Source: Jaltomata sinuosa (lineage: Eukaryota > Streptophyta > Magnoliopsida > Solanales > Solanaceae). From it: 64,000 bases of DNA. Position 1 is the first letter of the stretch. Each line of letters begins with the position of its first letter. Under the pieces are notes generated by a model. The model saw only the letters and a program-made list of their open reading frames with translations. It did not search any database and had not been told where the DNA came from. The position numbers and the translations under genes were made by a program. Of the stretch, positions 1-12,032 are shown piece after piece. The stretch spans positions 62,001 to 126,000 of the forward strand of contig QJPP01004075.1 in assembly GCA_003996215.1 (NCBI GenBank), given 5' to 3'.

Positions 1-1158
1 TGTAAGCATTTCGGGTGAGTTGGGCATCCGGCCCATTCTTCTCCTGCCTTATTGAATTTGACGTGTAGCTATGAGTAGTAAGGTAATGGCTTCAGGTTCT
101 TATTCGAGAAAGGATTTGTAAGGTTTAGTATGTGCTAAGGAAGGATTTTTGTTTAGTTCAAAAAGAAGGGAGATTACTCTTTATTTGTGTTTATGTGTCC
201 TTGTAGTTGCCTGAGGTGGCGATCAAGGTTTGCTTTGGGATTGTGTGTCGGTGATTCGATTAAGCCGCCTACACATTGCCGCGTATTTTCCATCGATTGG
301 TTTTTGTTTCAGTAGCAACTGTGGTGTTGGCAACTTGCATATTCAGGCCTAGTTGGCTTGGGTTCTTAAGGGTTCATTGGCAGCATACGGGTTTGACCAA
401 GGCTTTAGTTGGTAGTTTTGAAAGTTGGGGTTTAGCATCATGGCTTGGCAGGTTACATCGGTGGTTCGTGGCAGTTTCTATTTGGTTGCAGCATCCTAGT
501 GCCGGGAGGCAGTGGGTGCGGGAAACTTAGCTTCTTTACTTCAATTGTGAATGCGGCTATTAGACTTGGACACCTACTCCTTGGCTAACCTCTACAAGAG
601 GCAGGATATTCTAGATTTTAGCAGTGTTCTAGTTAGTACGAGGTCCTTCTACCATGGTTGGACAGACTCAGCGGCGTAAGTTTGAGCTTCAACAGTGGTG
701 TATGCTTTATGTGGTCAGCTTGTGCGGGTTGAGACTAGAGAGGCTATTTTTAGCTCTGATAATATGTAGAGACTGGTAATAGCCATTCATTTGCCCAGGA
801 TTTGAAAGCTTGTTTAATTGATTCCTCCAGAGTTGTTGTTTATGTGGGGTTCTAGTGTTGGTTAGACTCGGCCAGTATGGATGAGAAGTTCGTTACGATA
901 TATGCTTCGAAGTGGTTGGTTGTTTGCAGAACCAGTAGAGCGGTTGGTTCGAGCCAAAGGAATGAATTGAAAGTATATGCAAAAATTTCTATGGCTATAT
1001 GGTAACTTTGAACCCCAGGCACCTTTTTGCTTTGCCTTCGGGGTGTTTGGACTTGATATTCGTGGCATGGTAGACTTGTTCCTGAGGTGAGATTTGTAAG
1101 GCGATTTCACATTCAAATGGTGTTCGAGTGTTCGGAGTAGCAACAGTGTTTTCTAGAG
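1..1158 (+). other. Decayed retroelement interior, no readable gene
   Basis: No open frame here matches a family I recognise; the short open frames are not convincing. Its place just upstream of an integrase-like motif and a plus-strand LTR suggests the worn pol region of a plus-strand Ty3/gypsy element. That is inference from position only. Confidence 0.35.
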
Positions 1159-1407
1159 TTGGGAGCTTGGCTCATGGTTACAGACTTCGTGGTAGGCTTA
1201 CCACACTTCTTGCAGGATCGTGGCTTTGGTTTGGGTCTTTTGGGCAGGTTGCCCTGGTTCATTCACTTTCAGTTGATTCTGACCTGGCACGGTTCAGTTA
1301 GCAAGTTTGATGTTAGCAAAAGTGTTCGTTTGTTGGTTGATGGACAGTCAGGGCATGTAAGTTTAGTTTTCAATGATATGCTATGGGTTTTTATCTTGGA
1401 TGGCTAA
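1159..1407 (+). pseudogene. Integrase core remnant of a Ty3/gypsy element
   Basis: An 82-codon open frame contains DFVVGLP at 1183-1203, the hallmark of the integrase core in plant gypsy elements (usually MDFVVGLPR, containing the first catalytic aspartate). In an intact element integrase joins the cDNA to host DNA. The following codons keep only faint resemblance to the rest of the core, and the later catalytic residues cannot be placed. Without the motif I would not call it coding. The plus strand agrees with LTR X downstream, so this is probably the last readable piece of that element's pol gene. Confidence 0.5.
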
Positions 1408-1967
1408 GTCTAGTAGCCTATATCTTGGCTTGAAGTGAGTTTGAATAAAACGGGTGACTTCATTCATGGTAAACTATAAGTAGGAACTATGCATCTCTGG
1501 TGTGTCAGTTGATGTTTCGAGGGTGGTTTAGGTGTTCGACTTGTATGCAGCTTCTGGTTTATGGTGCTAAAGGATTCAGTTTAGAATATAAAAAAAGGGG
1601 TTTTGCGGGAACAGCGGGTTCATGAGTTAGAGTTTGGGTTGATGGATTTTCTGGTAAACTTGGTATGGTTTTGAGGATTCGAGTTTTGTGTGTTGATAGT
1701 CTTGGTGTTCTGGTTTTGATGTTGTGTAAGTGCTTTTTGGTTAACATTCTCGAGGTTCAGTTTGGGTTGGCAGCTTTGGAGGTTGAAATCTAGCTTGGCT
1801 AGTAAGAAATTAATTCTTGTTTCTGTTCTGTTGGGTGTCGCCCAGTCATGGAGGCTACCCGGGTTGTCCGAGAGAGTAGTGCGGGTGTGGTATCTACTGT
1901 TCTTAAATCTCTGGTATTTTCTTCCTTCCTGACTTTCGGGGATGAAAGTATTTTTAGTAGTGGATGA
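1408..1967 (+). other. Non-coding stretch before LTR X
   Basis: Nothing recognisable is seen. By position it would be the 3' untranslated interior of the plus-strand element. Confidence 0.3.
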
Positions 1968-4900
1968 TGTAATGACCCTTCCGGTCATTTACAAGTTTCT
2001 GCCTTTCTTGTACCATTAGAGCTTACTTGTAGCGGCCCAAGTCATTTATGGCTTGTCGGGACCGGTAGTTCGGTGCCCGGGCCATTTGGTTGGTATTTAT
2101 GGTCGTTCCTCATTTTAGAGCTTCAACTTTGGAAATCGTTGAATTCTGTCAACATTCTTGGTAATATCAAAGAATTAAACCAAGGTTCTAGGTCAAAGGA
2201 ATCCCTTACTCAAAATTTCGAGTTAAAGAAATGCCTCTTGTAACACCTCGCCCATTTGAAAGGTTTAAAGTAACTCGTGCCTTTGGGTTAATACAAATAG
2301 TGTCTAATATACTAAGAAGGATGTGTTATGAGTTATTATAATCGCAAAATGGTTGTATGATAAGTTTTGAAGTCAAGCAAGTTGCGAAACAAAAGTCGGA
2401 AAAAGTTATTGTAAATTCCTTTAAGGAATTCTCTTTAAATTTGAGTTAAATGTCTTGGTGTGTTTCTCCCTATATATAAAGAGTTAGTGGGGCCCCAATA
2501 TACCAAATCAAAGGTCTACTAGTCTAGTTTCCAACGCACTAAACCGTTCTTCCATAGGTATTCAGAATAGAGAGATATTCACATTTTCGTAAAATTGCAC
2601 AAGCAGACACGTCAAGGTGGGGCCCACATCCTAAGTCGGTTCAGCTTATAAAAGCTGATTTCCCCTTCGTTTTAACTCATTATTTTCACCCAAAAACTTC
2701 ATAAAATCAGAAGGAAAGTCCCTAAATAATCCATGGACCTTGATGCTTTCAATTCAAAAGTTTAACGGAATTTTCTCTACGTCGCGAGCTCATCATTTTG
2801 GTGTAGTTTGTCCCATCGATTTCATGGCGTATCTTCGTGGGTGTTGATGCAGCGAGATAGCAGGTGTTTTCTGAGTATTTGTCAGTAGCTATGGAGTTAT
2901 TTTGGTGAGGTATGGATCCCGTACACTTATCTATTTGTTGGATCAAGATTTTAAGCTTCTAGTTATGAAAAGTTGTTGTTGCCGATATCTTGTAGTAGTT
3001 TATTGTTGAATTTGGATCCAGTTGTTGTTCCTGCAAGGGGGAAGGTTGTTTAGAATGGGATATTGAATATTTTTGTCCAGTAAATCTCTCCCCTACGATC
3101 CTCCTTCATAATTACATGTTCTAGTATCATTTTTACAGCTTTTCGAGTCACGAAGTGGTGTTTTGGATATTGTGGCTTTGGACAGCCCCTTTATCTTATT
3201 ATGTTTGGTTATTGATGTGGCATTCTGGTTGTGTTAAGGTTCTGGAGGGATTGGGAAATTGTGCGATTCTTATTGGGATGGCATACGATAGTGATTGGAT
3301 TAGACAACGTGAAGTACGCCTTGAAATAGTGCCTCGGGAGCTCGTCGCTCCTTTGAGATGTGGTTAACATATTGTTGTTGGATTTCGCTACCATTTATTA
3401 TTGTTATTAGCCTCATTTTATGTTTCGGAGTTGGTTGGTCGCGAGTGTGACATTAACACCTTATCAAATGGCTATGGCTCGTTCTTGCAGCCTTGTCGAT
3501 TATAGCAATTATTCCATTACCTTCGTTGGTCAGGCTTCATAGAGACGCCTTTGGGGCTTCAGTTAAAAGTATTCTTTTGTGATTCGGAGATTCTCGGAGC
3601 AGTTTGAGCCTTGATGAAGCCATTCCCGCAACTAGTCATCGGATGACAGGTAGGTTATGGGTTTTCCCTACCTAGACTCTGTGTATATAGGCTATAACTG
3701 CATTAATTAACATCCTTGGGTAGGTTGTTATAGGTTGGTACCCCAGACCTGGTCTTCCTTGTTCTTCCATTTAATTCATACGTTGTTTGTAGTATTCTCA
3801 TAGTATTGTATATTACCTTTGTGGTCATGTGTTGCCTTGTATTGACTCTGGAACATAGATGGTGGGTTATTTGGGGAATGTCCGTGAGACCCGGACATAG
3901 AGATGATCCTTTTAGGCTGGTTATGTCTGCTGAGTAGTTGTTAGGCATGTGCAGGGCTAATAGGAGTTGTTGTGAGCCGTTGGGATACTTTTATATTTGT
4001 ATGCGAGCATATCATCCATGAAAAAGGTTTTCCCCTGCATGTGTTTATTACAGTTTTGACTGTGAGCCACTACCGATAGTTTTCCTAAATTTGCATGGCC
4101 TTGGGGGCCCCTTTTTGGTACTTTTGATGATAGAAAAGGGGATTTTTGGATGTTTTCGCACTGATTTTATTACTAGTATTAGTCTCTGCGAGGTAGAGCA
4201 CCAGACTTGATTTTATTACTGATACTAGTCTCTGCGGGGCAGAGCACCTGACTTGATTTTATTACTGATACTAGTCTCTGCGGGGCGGAGCACTAGACTT
4301 GATTTACTACAGTTTTAGACCCGGTTACGCCCGGGCACCCTTGGAGGGGTTTTTGAGGCATTTTCTACTACTTTAGTCCTGGATAGGGTCTGGGCATGCA
4401 TATTCGAGACTGGGTCTCTAACTTGATCCCGGACTTGTTTTCGGATGACATGTCTTGATACTGAGTTTTAGTATGGGGTCGGGGACCTCCATGGACCTTG
4501 CCTCTCTGGGCCTGGGGCTTCGGGATGCGTGTTCCAGAGGGAGGGGTATACGGTGGAGTAGAGGTATACAGGCTGAGACCTTCCATTGAACCTGCCTGTT
4601 GGGCCCGATTAGCACAGGGGGAGGTACATACAGAGGTTCTATTTCACATATCATATCATATCATGCATTGGATTCCACCCGTGTTTTATTGTGTGCTCAG
4701 TGTACACTCTGGTAGTATGGGATGCCGGAGGGTTTGCTTTTACTTGATTGTGTTCCTCGGTTGTATGGGCGGCCATTGGGACTGTAGGTAGACTATATTT
4801 ACTCCTGTCTTTATTTAGAGCTTGTCTCTGCACTCGGTTAGTGAAGGATTAGTGATGGTTAACCTGTTGAGGCTTCGGCTTTAGGATGTCTGATTATTGA

Positions 4901-5657
4901 GAGGGCTCGGGAGTCCTATCTTATTGAGGCACTTTTGTGTGGCCTTCTGAGCAGAGTGTGAGATTCTGGTTCGATTCTTGTGGGAAACTGAGTGGCATCT
5001 CTCGGTTATTGTGGTCTACTTATTTCATCTTGGAGAGGTACTTGTGAGGTGATCCCCTGGTTATGCTATCATGTTATTGGATTGGTGTTATGATTTCCTT
5101 ATACTTGTTGACTCTATTTTGAGTATTTTAGACTTCTCTCCTTCTTTTCCTTTTACTTGAGGTTACCGGTATACCACCATTTTCTCAACTCTCTCTCTAC
5201 CTACTTGTATTGTTGTGCAAGGACTCCAGGTGCATTCTCCTTTCCTTCACCAGTGATTCTGTGTAATTGTATCTCTGTGCTAACATGTGTTACTTGAAGC
5301 TCTTGGTTATGGATGATCTGTGCTAGCTCCTTGTGCCTTGCTTATTGCTTCAGTGACTGCTTTCTTGTTATATGTTACTTACTGCTTTTATATCTTATAT
5401 GCGCTCAGTTGGCCGATGATGCCTACTGAGTACCCGTTGTTTTGGTGCTCATACTACACTTCTGCACTTTTTTGTGTAGATATTAGCTGAGCTTTCGCCG
5501 TTGATCGTGTTGGAGACTCGTGCAGCTTTTGGATCTTCGAGACTAGGGTGAGTGCCTGACGGTCGGGGCTTGTCTACATCTCATCTGTTGTACTGTTGCT
5601 CCTTGTACTTTCGGAGGCAATTTATGTTGTATTTTATTACTACTAGCACTTGTGACA
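1968..5657 (+). repeat. Mosaic LTR X, plus strand
   Basis: It opens with TGTAATGACCCTTC, the same start as LTR D read on the other strand (36993 leftwards), and tracks D for about 270 bases. At 2243 a second LTR-like start, TGTAACACCTCGCCC, begins a stretch to about 3650 that parallels LTR E. From about 4000 to 5560 it again resembles D and C, including the block with 'gatgcctactgagtaccc' near 5423. The end at ACTTGTGACA is uncertain. Either one LTR was interrupted by part of another or this is a naturally mosaic family. Confidence 0.5.
4162..4307 (+). repeat. 46-bp tandem repeat, three copies, in LTR X
   Basis: The word TGATTTTATTACT starts at 4162, 4208 and 4254, a regular 46-base period. 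Each unit ends in CTCTGCG(A/G)GG(T/C)(A/G)GAGCAC. Confidence 0.85.
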
Positions 5658-5688
5658 TGAACTAGATGGTATGTATAGCCTTAAGAAA

Positions 5689-7118
5689 TCAACTTTCGAT
5701 CCTTAAGGTATGAAATGAACTTACCCCTAGGCGTGGATGCATTACCTTCCATTCAAAAACTACCTCACCTGGAAAATGAAATCTAACCATCTTCACACGA
5801 CAATCAATATTAGCATAACAGGCTGCGAACCAATACATACATATAATGACATTGAAGTCTAGCATAGTCAATTCAACTAAATTAGTGGAGGTGGGGCAGT
5901 TATTAATTAACATCGTATAGCCTCGATAGACACCACTAGCTATAATAGAGTTATCAATCGGTGTAGACACCATAACTGACTGCGGTAATAACTCAGATCT
6001 CATGTCAAGCTTAACAGTAATAAATGGAGTAATATATGAAAATGTAGAGTCGGGATCTATCAATGCATTAATAGCTTTATAAAGTATCATCAATATACCT
6101 GTGACAACATCTATGAATCTTGTCGGCCTATGAGTGCATAAATTTAGTTCTACCCATCGGTGGAACCTGAGGTCTCTCCTCCACTTCTCCCCTACACAAC
6201 CCTGAGTAGACTATGGGCTTGGTCAATGGGGGCAAGCTAAGGGAGAAGAGGCTGTTGCAGATCTTGAAGGTTGAGTTAGCTCACATTTGCCCAACCTCGG
6301 GCACTAACTAATAAAATATCCTATCTGGCCATAGTGATAACATACACCTGAACCCAGTCTACATTGCTTGGTGTGCGTCTTACCGCACTGTGTACAAGGA
6401 GAAGCAGGTTGTATCATCTGCCTAGAATGCTCCTGATGATGGACCATAGACTAGACTAAGCTCTGCCCTGGTCCTGACTGACTATAACAACAAACTACTG
6501 GCCCTGCATGTGTGGCAGAGCACTACCTGCTGGGACGGGTGGATATCAAGGGAGTGAGGGCCTAAAAAATCACCTTGTGGCTCCCTATAAAACCCCAGAG
6601 TATGAGCCCTCTTACTCTTCTCCATGTCCCTATGGGTGTCCTAAATTTTGCGAGAAAGGTCCTCTATAGTCTGATGAAAAGCCTGTATGCAAGAAAATTA
6701 ACATCATCATGTAGGGATGCTACCGTACAGTCTTTGATTAGATGATCCCCCAAACCATCCATATAAAAATGACTCTAGCCCTCATGGTGTAGATGATATC
6801 TTGTACATACCTTACAAAGGAATTAAACCTATGGCTATAATCCCTCACGCTTATATTCCGCTACATTAAACTGATAAACTTGTCAAGATGGACCTCCCAA
6901 ACCTCCCTCATCTGCTGCTCCTAAGTCTTTGGTGGGGGAATAATAGGTGTTGGAGGTCCTGTGTACCTAGCTGCCTCAGTTACTAATAGAACTGTTGAGG
7001 CTGGGGGCACTGCATCTCCCTGGGCTTCAGAAGGTGCCAAGAGAACTTTATCCCTCTTACCTGGCAGGGAACAACTGATACCTTCCCATGTATCCATGCC
7101 TATCTCTCGTTGTGCCAT
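5689..7118 (-). pseudogene. Ty3/gypsy gag-protease fragment
   Basis: Read leftwards, an open frame at 7118-6921 begins MAQREIGMD, as a gag N-terminus. The middle (about 6900-6750) gives frame-broken gag words such as RYVQDIIYTMRARV. A 134-codon frame at 6093-5689 is a retroviral-type aspartic protease with LIDPDSTFSY at the active-site loop, where this family normally has DPGST, and CMYWFAACYANIDCR in place of GMDWL-CYASIDCR. The catalytic aspartate remains but the following glycine is aspartate. The fragment stops against LTR X, so reverse transcriptase and integrase are missing. The adjoining LTR E1 is on the same strand, but no primer site is visible between them. Confidence 0.75.
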
Positions 7119-8264
7119 CTCCTGAGCATACGTACTCTGTCATATAAGAAAGACAAAGCATGATTTAGATTTCATATGTATCACGCCCCAAACTTGAGGG
7201 GTGAAACTGGAACCTGATGCCAAACCTTAGGCCTGAGCCGACCCTGTTGAACCATTTGCCGATAGTGCATAGCAACCATATGCAATCAAGAAAACAAACA
7301 AGTATATCTCACCTTAAAAATAAGCCCTCGGCCGGCAAGGCCCCTATCAATAGCTCTAGAAAGAAAACATCTACTCCCAACAGTTAATATAAAGCAATAA
7401 ATAAATAGCATGCGAATCTTGTTTGGGCCGTCGAGGCCACCATGATATCTATACACAAATTGAAACTACGCATACACAATATAAGAGGGTCAACAGGCTG
7501 CTAAACTGTCAATAAGAACAACAAGGTCCAACTGGCCAATAACGAAGCTATACAACCCAAAAGACTAGTCTGCAAGCCTCTATGAATAGAACACTTAGCG
7601 GGACAAGGCCCCGGCCTACCCAAAAGCTATAATAGTAACACAAGCAAACATTTGATACTCTGGCGACTCCTGGAAGAAAGGAAGACGACCAATCAGTGGA
7701 AACGTAGTTATGCTACTCAGCAGGTCTGTCTGATCGCTGCTAAGGACCTGTAGGCATGAATGTAGTTCCCCCAAGCAATGGGGCATCAGTACGAAATAAT
7801 GTACCGAGTATGTAAGGCATTTGAAAACAGAAATAAGAGCTAATGTCATGAACATTATAAGTAATCAGCTAAGAGAGTCAAAGATAATCTGAGCGTACTG
7901 ACCTGCTCCTGAATCTATATATAGCTGAGACTGATATCATAAGTACTATAAATACTCCAACAGGGAGTCAGAAGTTAGTCAGAACGTGCTTACCTATTCT
8001 TTAATTAGCCATACAAATCATAAAGAACTGAGAAGTTCACTTACCTGAATCAAGCTAACTAATATCATCAAATAACAAAGTACACGGGGAAGAAGGTCAA
8101 CAATCTTCATAATACAGCCTAACTACTCCTGACAAAAATCATTCAGTAATAGTCAAATAATAACCTAACCAGCCCTCATAAGAACAATGGGTACAAACAA
8201 GAAACAAGACCACCTACTCGGGCCCCATAAGCCTAAAAGGTGCCAATTCAGTCTATATACCCCT

Positions 8265-8870
8265 ATCGATAGTCCCCTAGCCCCGTAGGCAGTTATTACA
8301 TCTCAATTGCCCCTTAGGTACTTTACACATAGCCCCAGAGGCTATCGTTAAGGCTATCATTATGTCCAATAGCCCATCAGGCATGTTGTATTTCATAATA
8401 GCCCCTTTAGGCATTCTTTATATAGCCCCGTAGGCAATCACTATCTTCTTATAGCCCCATAGGCTTCCTATAGCCCTCTAAGGCATCAATATAGCCTCGT
8501 AGGCATCTCATAGCCCTCTTAGGCATCAATATAGCCTCGTAGGCACCAACATATAGCCTTCTTAGGCAATCGAATAGCCCATATGTGAATAGGCCTCAAT
8601 ATAACCCCGTAGGTAACCATAATAGCCCATTGGCTTCATATTAGCCCCGAAGGCAACTTTTTGGCCTGAAGACTCAATATAGCCCCCTTTAGGCAAACAT
8701 TATAGCTTGTGAGTGAACAGGCTTTATTATAGCCCCTTAGGCAATTAAATTATCCCGTAGGCTTTACTATATCCCCGAAGGCGGTCAGAATAGCCCGTAG
8801 GCTTCAAATAATCTTAATAGCCCCTTAGGCAACATGAATATAGCCCCTAAATCCCCAATCATATCTTTAT
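8265..8870 (-). repeat. Degenerate GCC...GGC word array in LTR E1
   Basis: More than twenty variants of TAGCCCCGTAGGCA occur with irregular 20-40 base spacing. Each word is a small inverted repeat, GCC and GGC flanking five or six bases. The same array is in E2. Confidence 0.85.
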
Positions 8871-10649
8871 AGCTAACTATAATCGGCCCGAGGGAAACAA
8901 CAAACAATTAAAATGGACCGAAGACAAACAATATAGTTATAAGTGACCTATACAAATAGTCTCTTAGTCATATCTAAGCTCGGGGTCGCTATTAATAATA
9001 TACGAATCCCCACGAGGGATGACTATATCAAGTCAAGTAGCCAACCAAGTTACATAAGTCTACGAGTAATTTAGTTACAACAACTAACTTTGTTGTTCTA
9101 TAAGCTTTAGGAAAACTTATCGAAATAAAGGACTAGCCCTAACACACTTTTCATATCGACTTCTAGCGGGATAATGAGAATTCAAAATTTTTACGAATGA
9201 CTATACGGTGGCACACTAGAGTCAAAGTCTATAGCAGTTATAATCAATCAAATTTCTTACGTGCTGAGAATCATCTATGCCTCAATATCATTCTCGACTA
9301 GACCCAAAGAAGTGTACGATAAGAGTTCAACTTAGACAAATCCCTTCCCCCAAGGGTCACATATATACCAAACCTTAGATCTCGTGCAAGGTAATCGTGC
9401 TAATGCATTTAGCCCCAAAGGAAACCACACGTAGCCCCACAGGTAAATAGTAAAGCCACAAGGTAAGCTACAAGCGACTGTACAAATAATCTAAGTCGTG
9501 TCTAACACGAGGTCAATATCTATAGAGTAAGAGTTCTAAAAAGGGATAAATTTACCTACTCTGGAAGCCAATACAATCAACCACTATGGCTATAAATAGG
9601 TAATCTACAATATACTATCCAAAGATTCTACAATCTTTAGTAGCCAATACTATTTCATATGATGCAAATCGACAAGTGATATAGCCCAAAGTAACACAAC
9701 CGGGCATATACTATACACAACTTGTAAGCAAGTCCAGGACACGTCTAGAGCTAGGTCTCTAATGATGGAAAAGAGATCGATCAAGAATGTAGTAATCTTA
9801 CTCAAATAGCCAACATGGAGAACTACGGCTACAAGTCATTTTTCGATAGTAAGCTAGCCTTATCACGCTATGGGCTATATAGGAACATGCCAAGAAGAAG
9901 GATGGCCTTAACAAACCTTTCAATTGAATCCCCCAAAGGTGTTGGTATGAAGATCTACCAAAATAATAGCTAATATCAACAAAACGAAGCTATCAATACC
10001 TTACAAGAGCGGCGAGCTCCCGAGATAATCTAACAAGGTATACTTCACACTATTTAATTTGAAGCCCATCGTACATGGCACTAAGAGCAGTGCACCAGTC
10101 CACCAATCCCTATAACACCCTAACACCAATGATATACAACAATCATAACTCAACTTACTGAGAAAAAGGATTTCCCGAAGTCACGATATCCAAAACACCA
10201 CTATGTGGCTCGAAAATCTGTAAAAACAATTCTAGAATATGGAATTACGAAGAAAGGTCATGGGAGGGAGATTATCTCAAAAAAATCTTAAACATTCCAT
10301 CCTAAACAAGCTGTTAGAAGGACCCACCACTGCTACTATATCAGAACTACGTCAAAACACAACTTTATAAGAATTTCGGCCCTACCCAATTTTGCCAGAT
10401 AGTCCGTGGTAAAATAGTCATAACTTTCTACTCAGATGTAGTATGGACAAAAAGTTTGACGTTCTGGAAACTAAACTCAAAGACCTTTAATTTGATATAT
10501 AATAATCTCTCTAACCCTTTATAAATTGAGATATATGATCACCCCAAGTTAGTCTATCAATAAGATTACATATGTAATTACTACTTTCGAATTGAATCGA
10601 AACCGATACTACAAAATATTAGTTCATGCCGAGAAATAACTCAACAAGA

Positions 10650-10654
10650 GGTAT
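10650..10654. repeat. Target-site duplication of element A, left
   Basis: GGTAT here is repeated at 20211-20215 on the other side of element A, and LTR E1 reads continuously if one copy and the element are removed. Confidence 0.9.
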
Positions 10655-11921
10655 TGATAATTCGATAATCTACAAACTTATTGAGCCTAAATCCATGAAT
10701 TATTGCTACATTTTGAATTGATTTAGAGGTTCTTATGGCCTTTATTGATGTCTATGCAGGTACTTTGGATAGAAAAGGAGAAACAAGGATATGGACCCAA
10801 AAAGAGCCAAAAAGGAGCTAAGTGTGAAGAGTTGAGAAAAGTTGATGAATTTGTCGAGAAGTATGTTGGTTGTGCGACATGCACAAGACGAGGTGTGGTT
10901 CGCATCTCCTCCACATGAAGCTGTAAGATGACTAAATGGTGTGCTAATTTGACTCTAGAACTTAAGAGAACTTTGAGATATTTTTGGCTTGTAAACACTT
11001 TTCTTCATCTCCATTGAGAGAGGGTTTTCAATCCAATCTTTTGGTTAACAAATGGTGTGCTAATTTGACTCTAGAACTTAAGAATCAACTACAATGGATG
11101 GGAATTTGATTTACCCATCAGGTATATCTTCTCCCAATTCTATGAGTGGCTAGTTTCTCTTGTCTAGGGGTGTATTGATGATGGGTGTGTAGTTAATGGG
11201 TGTGGGTGTTGCTAAATCACTTTTATAATTGTTTATCTGATATGGGTCTAGTAATTTCACCAGGTTTTAATCTAATAATTTATAGTTTCAAACATGAATT
11301 TACCTTACTTGGCTATATAATTGCTCAAGAGAGAATTTTGTAGTTGTGGATGTGAAATTGCTAGTGGGTACTTAGGAATCCACTTAGATTGGAGGCTAGA
11401 GATAGCTCCAATTGTGGAATCTCCCATTTAAGGGTCTGAGCTAGAGATAGGATGACCTCCCCAAGCAATTGTTTGTTGGTTATTTAGCACACCGAATGAT
11501 ATTCTAACCAAAATCATCGGATATGTGGATGTTGATCGAGAGATAGCATTCCACACTTATGACCAACGCTACCTGTATCAATAGGTGAGAATTTGAGTGA
11601 ATTAGTGATTACCCTATCCTATAGCAAATTCCCCATCAAAAATGCACCCTTAGTCATCTAGTCCTTATTGGTACACCCATCTCGATTTTATATCTTTTAA
11701 TTGAATTGAGTTAGTAGTGACTACTTTCCCAGTTCCCCCATTTTATTGCTTTGGTTTTGTTGGACAATCACTCTCTCTTTGAAATGACTTTGCACAATCT
11801 CTAATGATCCAAATCAGGCCCCTTGGGTATGACCCCAACATCCGTTGGGTTTATAAATTTTGTTTTGACTACGCGATCGTTATGACCTCCTACTTGGAGA
11901 GCACAATTTGAGCATTTATCA
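10655..11921 (+). repeat. 5' LTR of element A
   Basis: Matches the 3' LTR (18703-20210) but lacks about 250 bases after 10930, including the TATA box and nearly all of the palindromic word array. A remnant of the array survives at about 10868-10910. Confidence 0.85.
10934..10967 (+). repeat. 34-bp filler at the 5' LTR deletion
   Basis: These 34 bases are identical to 11050-11083 in the same LTR and sit exactly where the deletion lies. The 3' LTR has no second copy at this place. Confidence 0.8.
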
Positions 11922-11925
11922 AAAA

Positions 11926-11943
11926 TGGTGCCATTGTCGGGGA
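11926..11943 (+). other. Primer-binding site, tRNA-Asp type (element A)
   Basis: TGGTGCCATTGTCGGGGA lies four bases after the LTR. It differs from the plant tRNA-Asp complement TGGCGCCGTTGCCGGGGA by three transitions. The undamaged version is present in A' at 30585-30602 on the other strand. Confidence 0.85.
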
Positions 11944-12032
11944 CTTGAGTATTAGCTAGTTTTTGATTGTTGTTTTGAAGTCAACTTGAGAGTGCTTGTT
12001 TTCTTTTACTTTTTGTTATTTTTGAGTGTTGA

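Larger units (their letters stand above)
7177..10654 (-). repeat. LTR E1, left part (minus-strand element)
   Basis: Nearly base for base the same as LTR E2 (21591-25860) until 10654, where element A interrupts it; the match resumes at 20216. The left edge (TGTATCACGCCCC) corresponds to the E2 edge TGTCATGCCCC. Together the two parts make about 4.35 kb. No gene is seen inside. Confidence 0.85.

Noticed and set aside
1620..1988. 122-codon minus-strand open frame
   Set aside because: Low-complexity Asn/Thr/Lys composition, opposite to the apparent sense of the surrounding element, no motif.
8265..8870. Possible CRISPR-like array
   Set aside because: The words are degenerate, spacing is irregular, spacers are not unique units, and the DNA is plant LTR sequence.
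11926..11943. A tRNA gene fragment
   Set aside because: Only the 3' end complement is present and it sits beside an LTR edge, which identifies a primer-binding site. No cloverleaf can be drawn from the surroundings.
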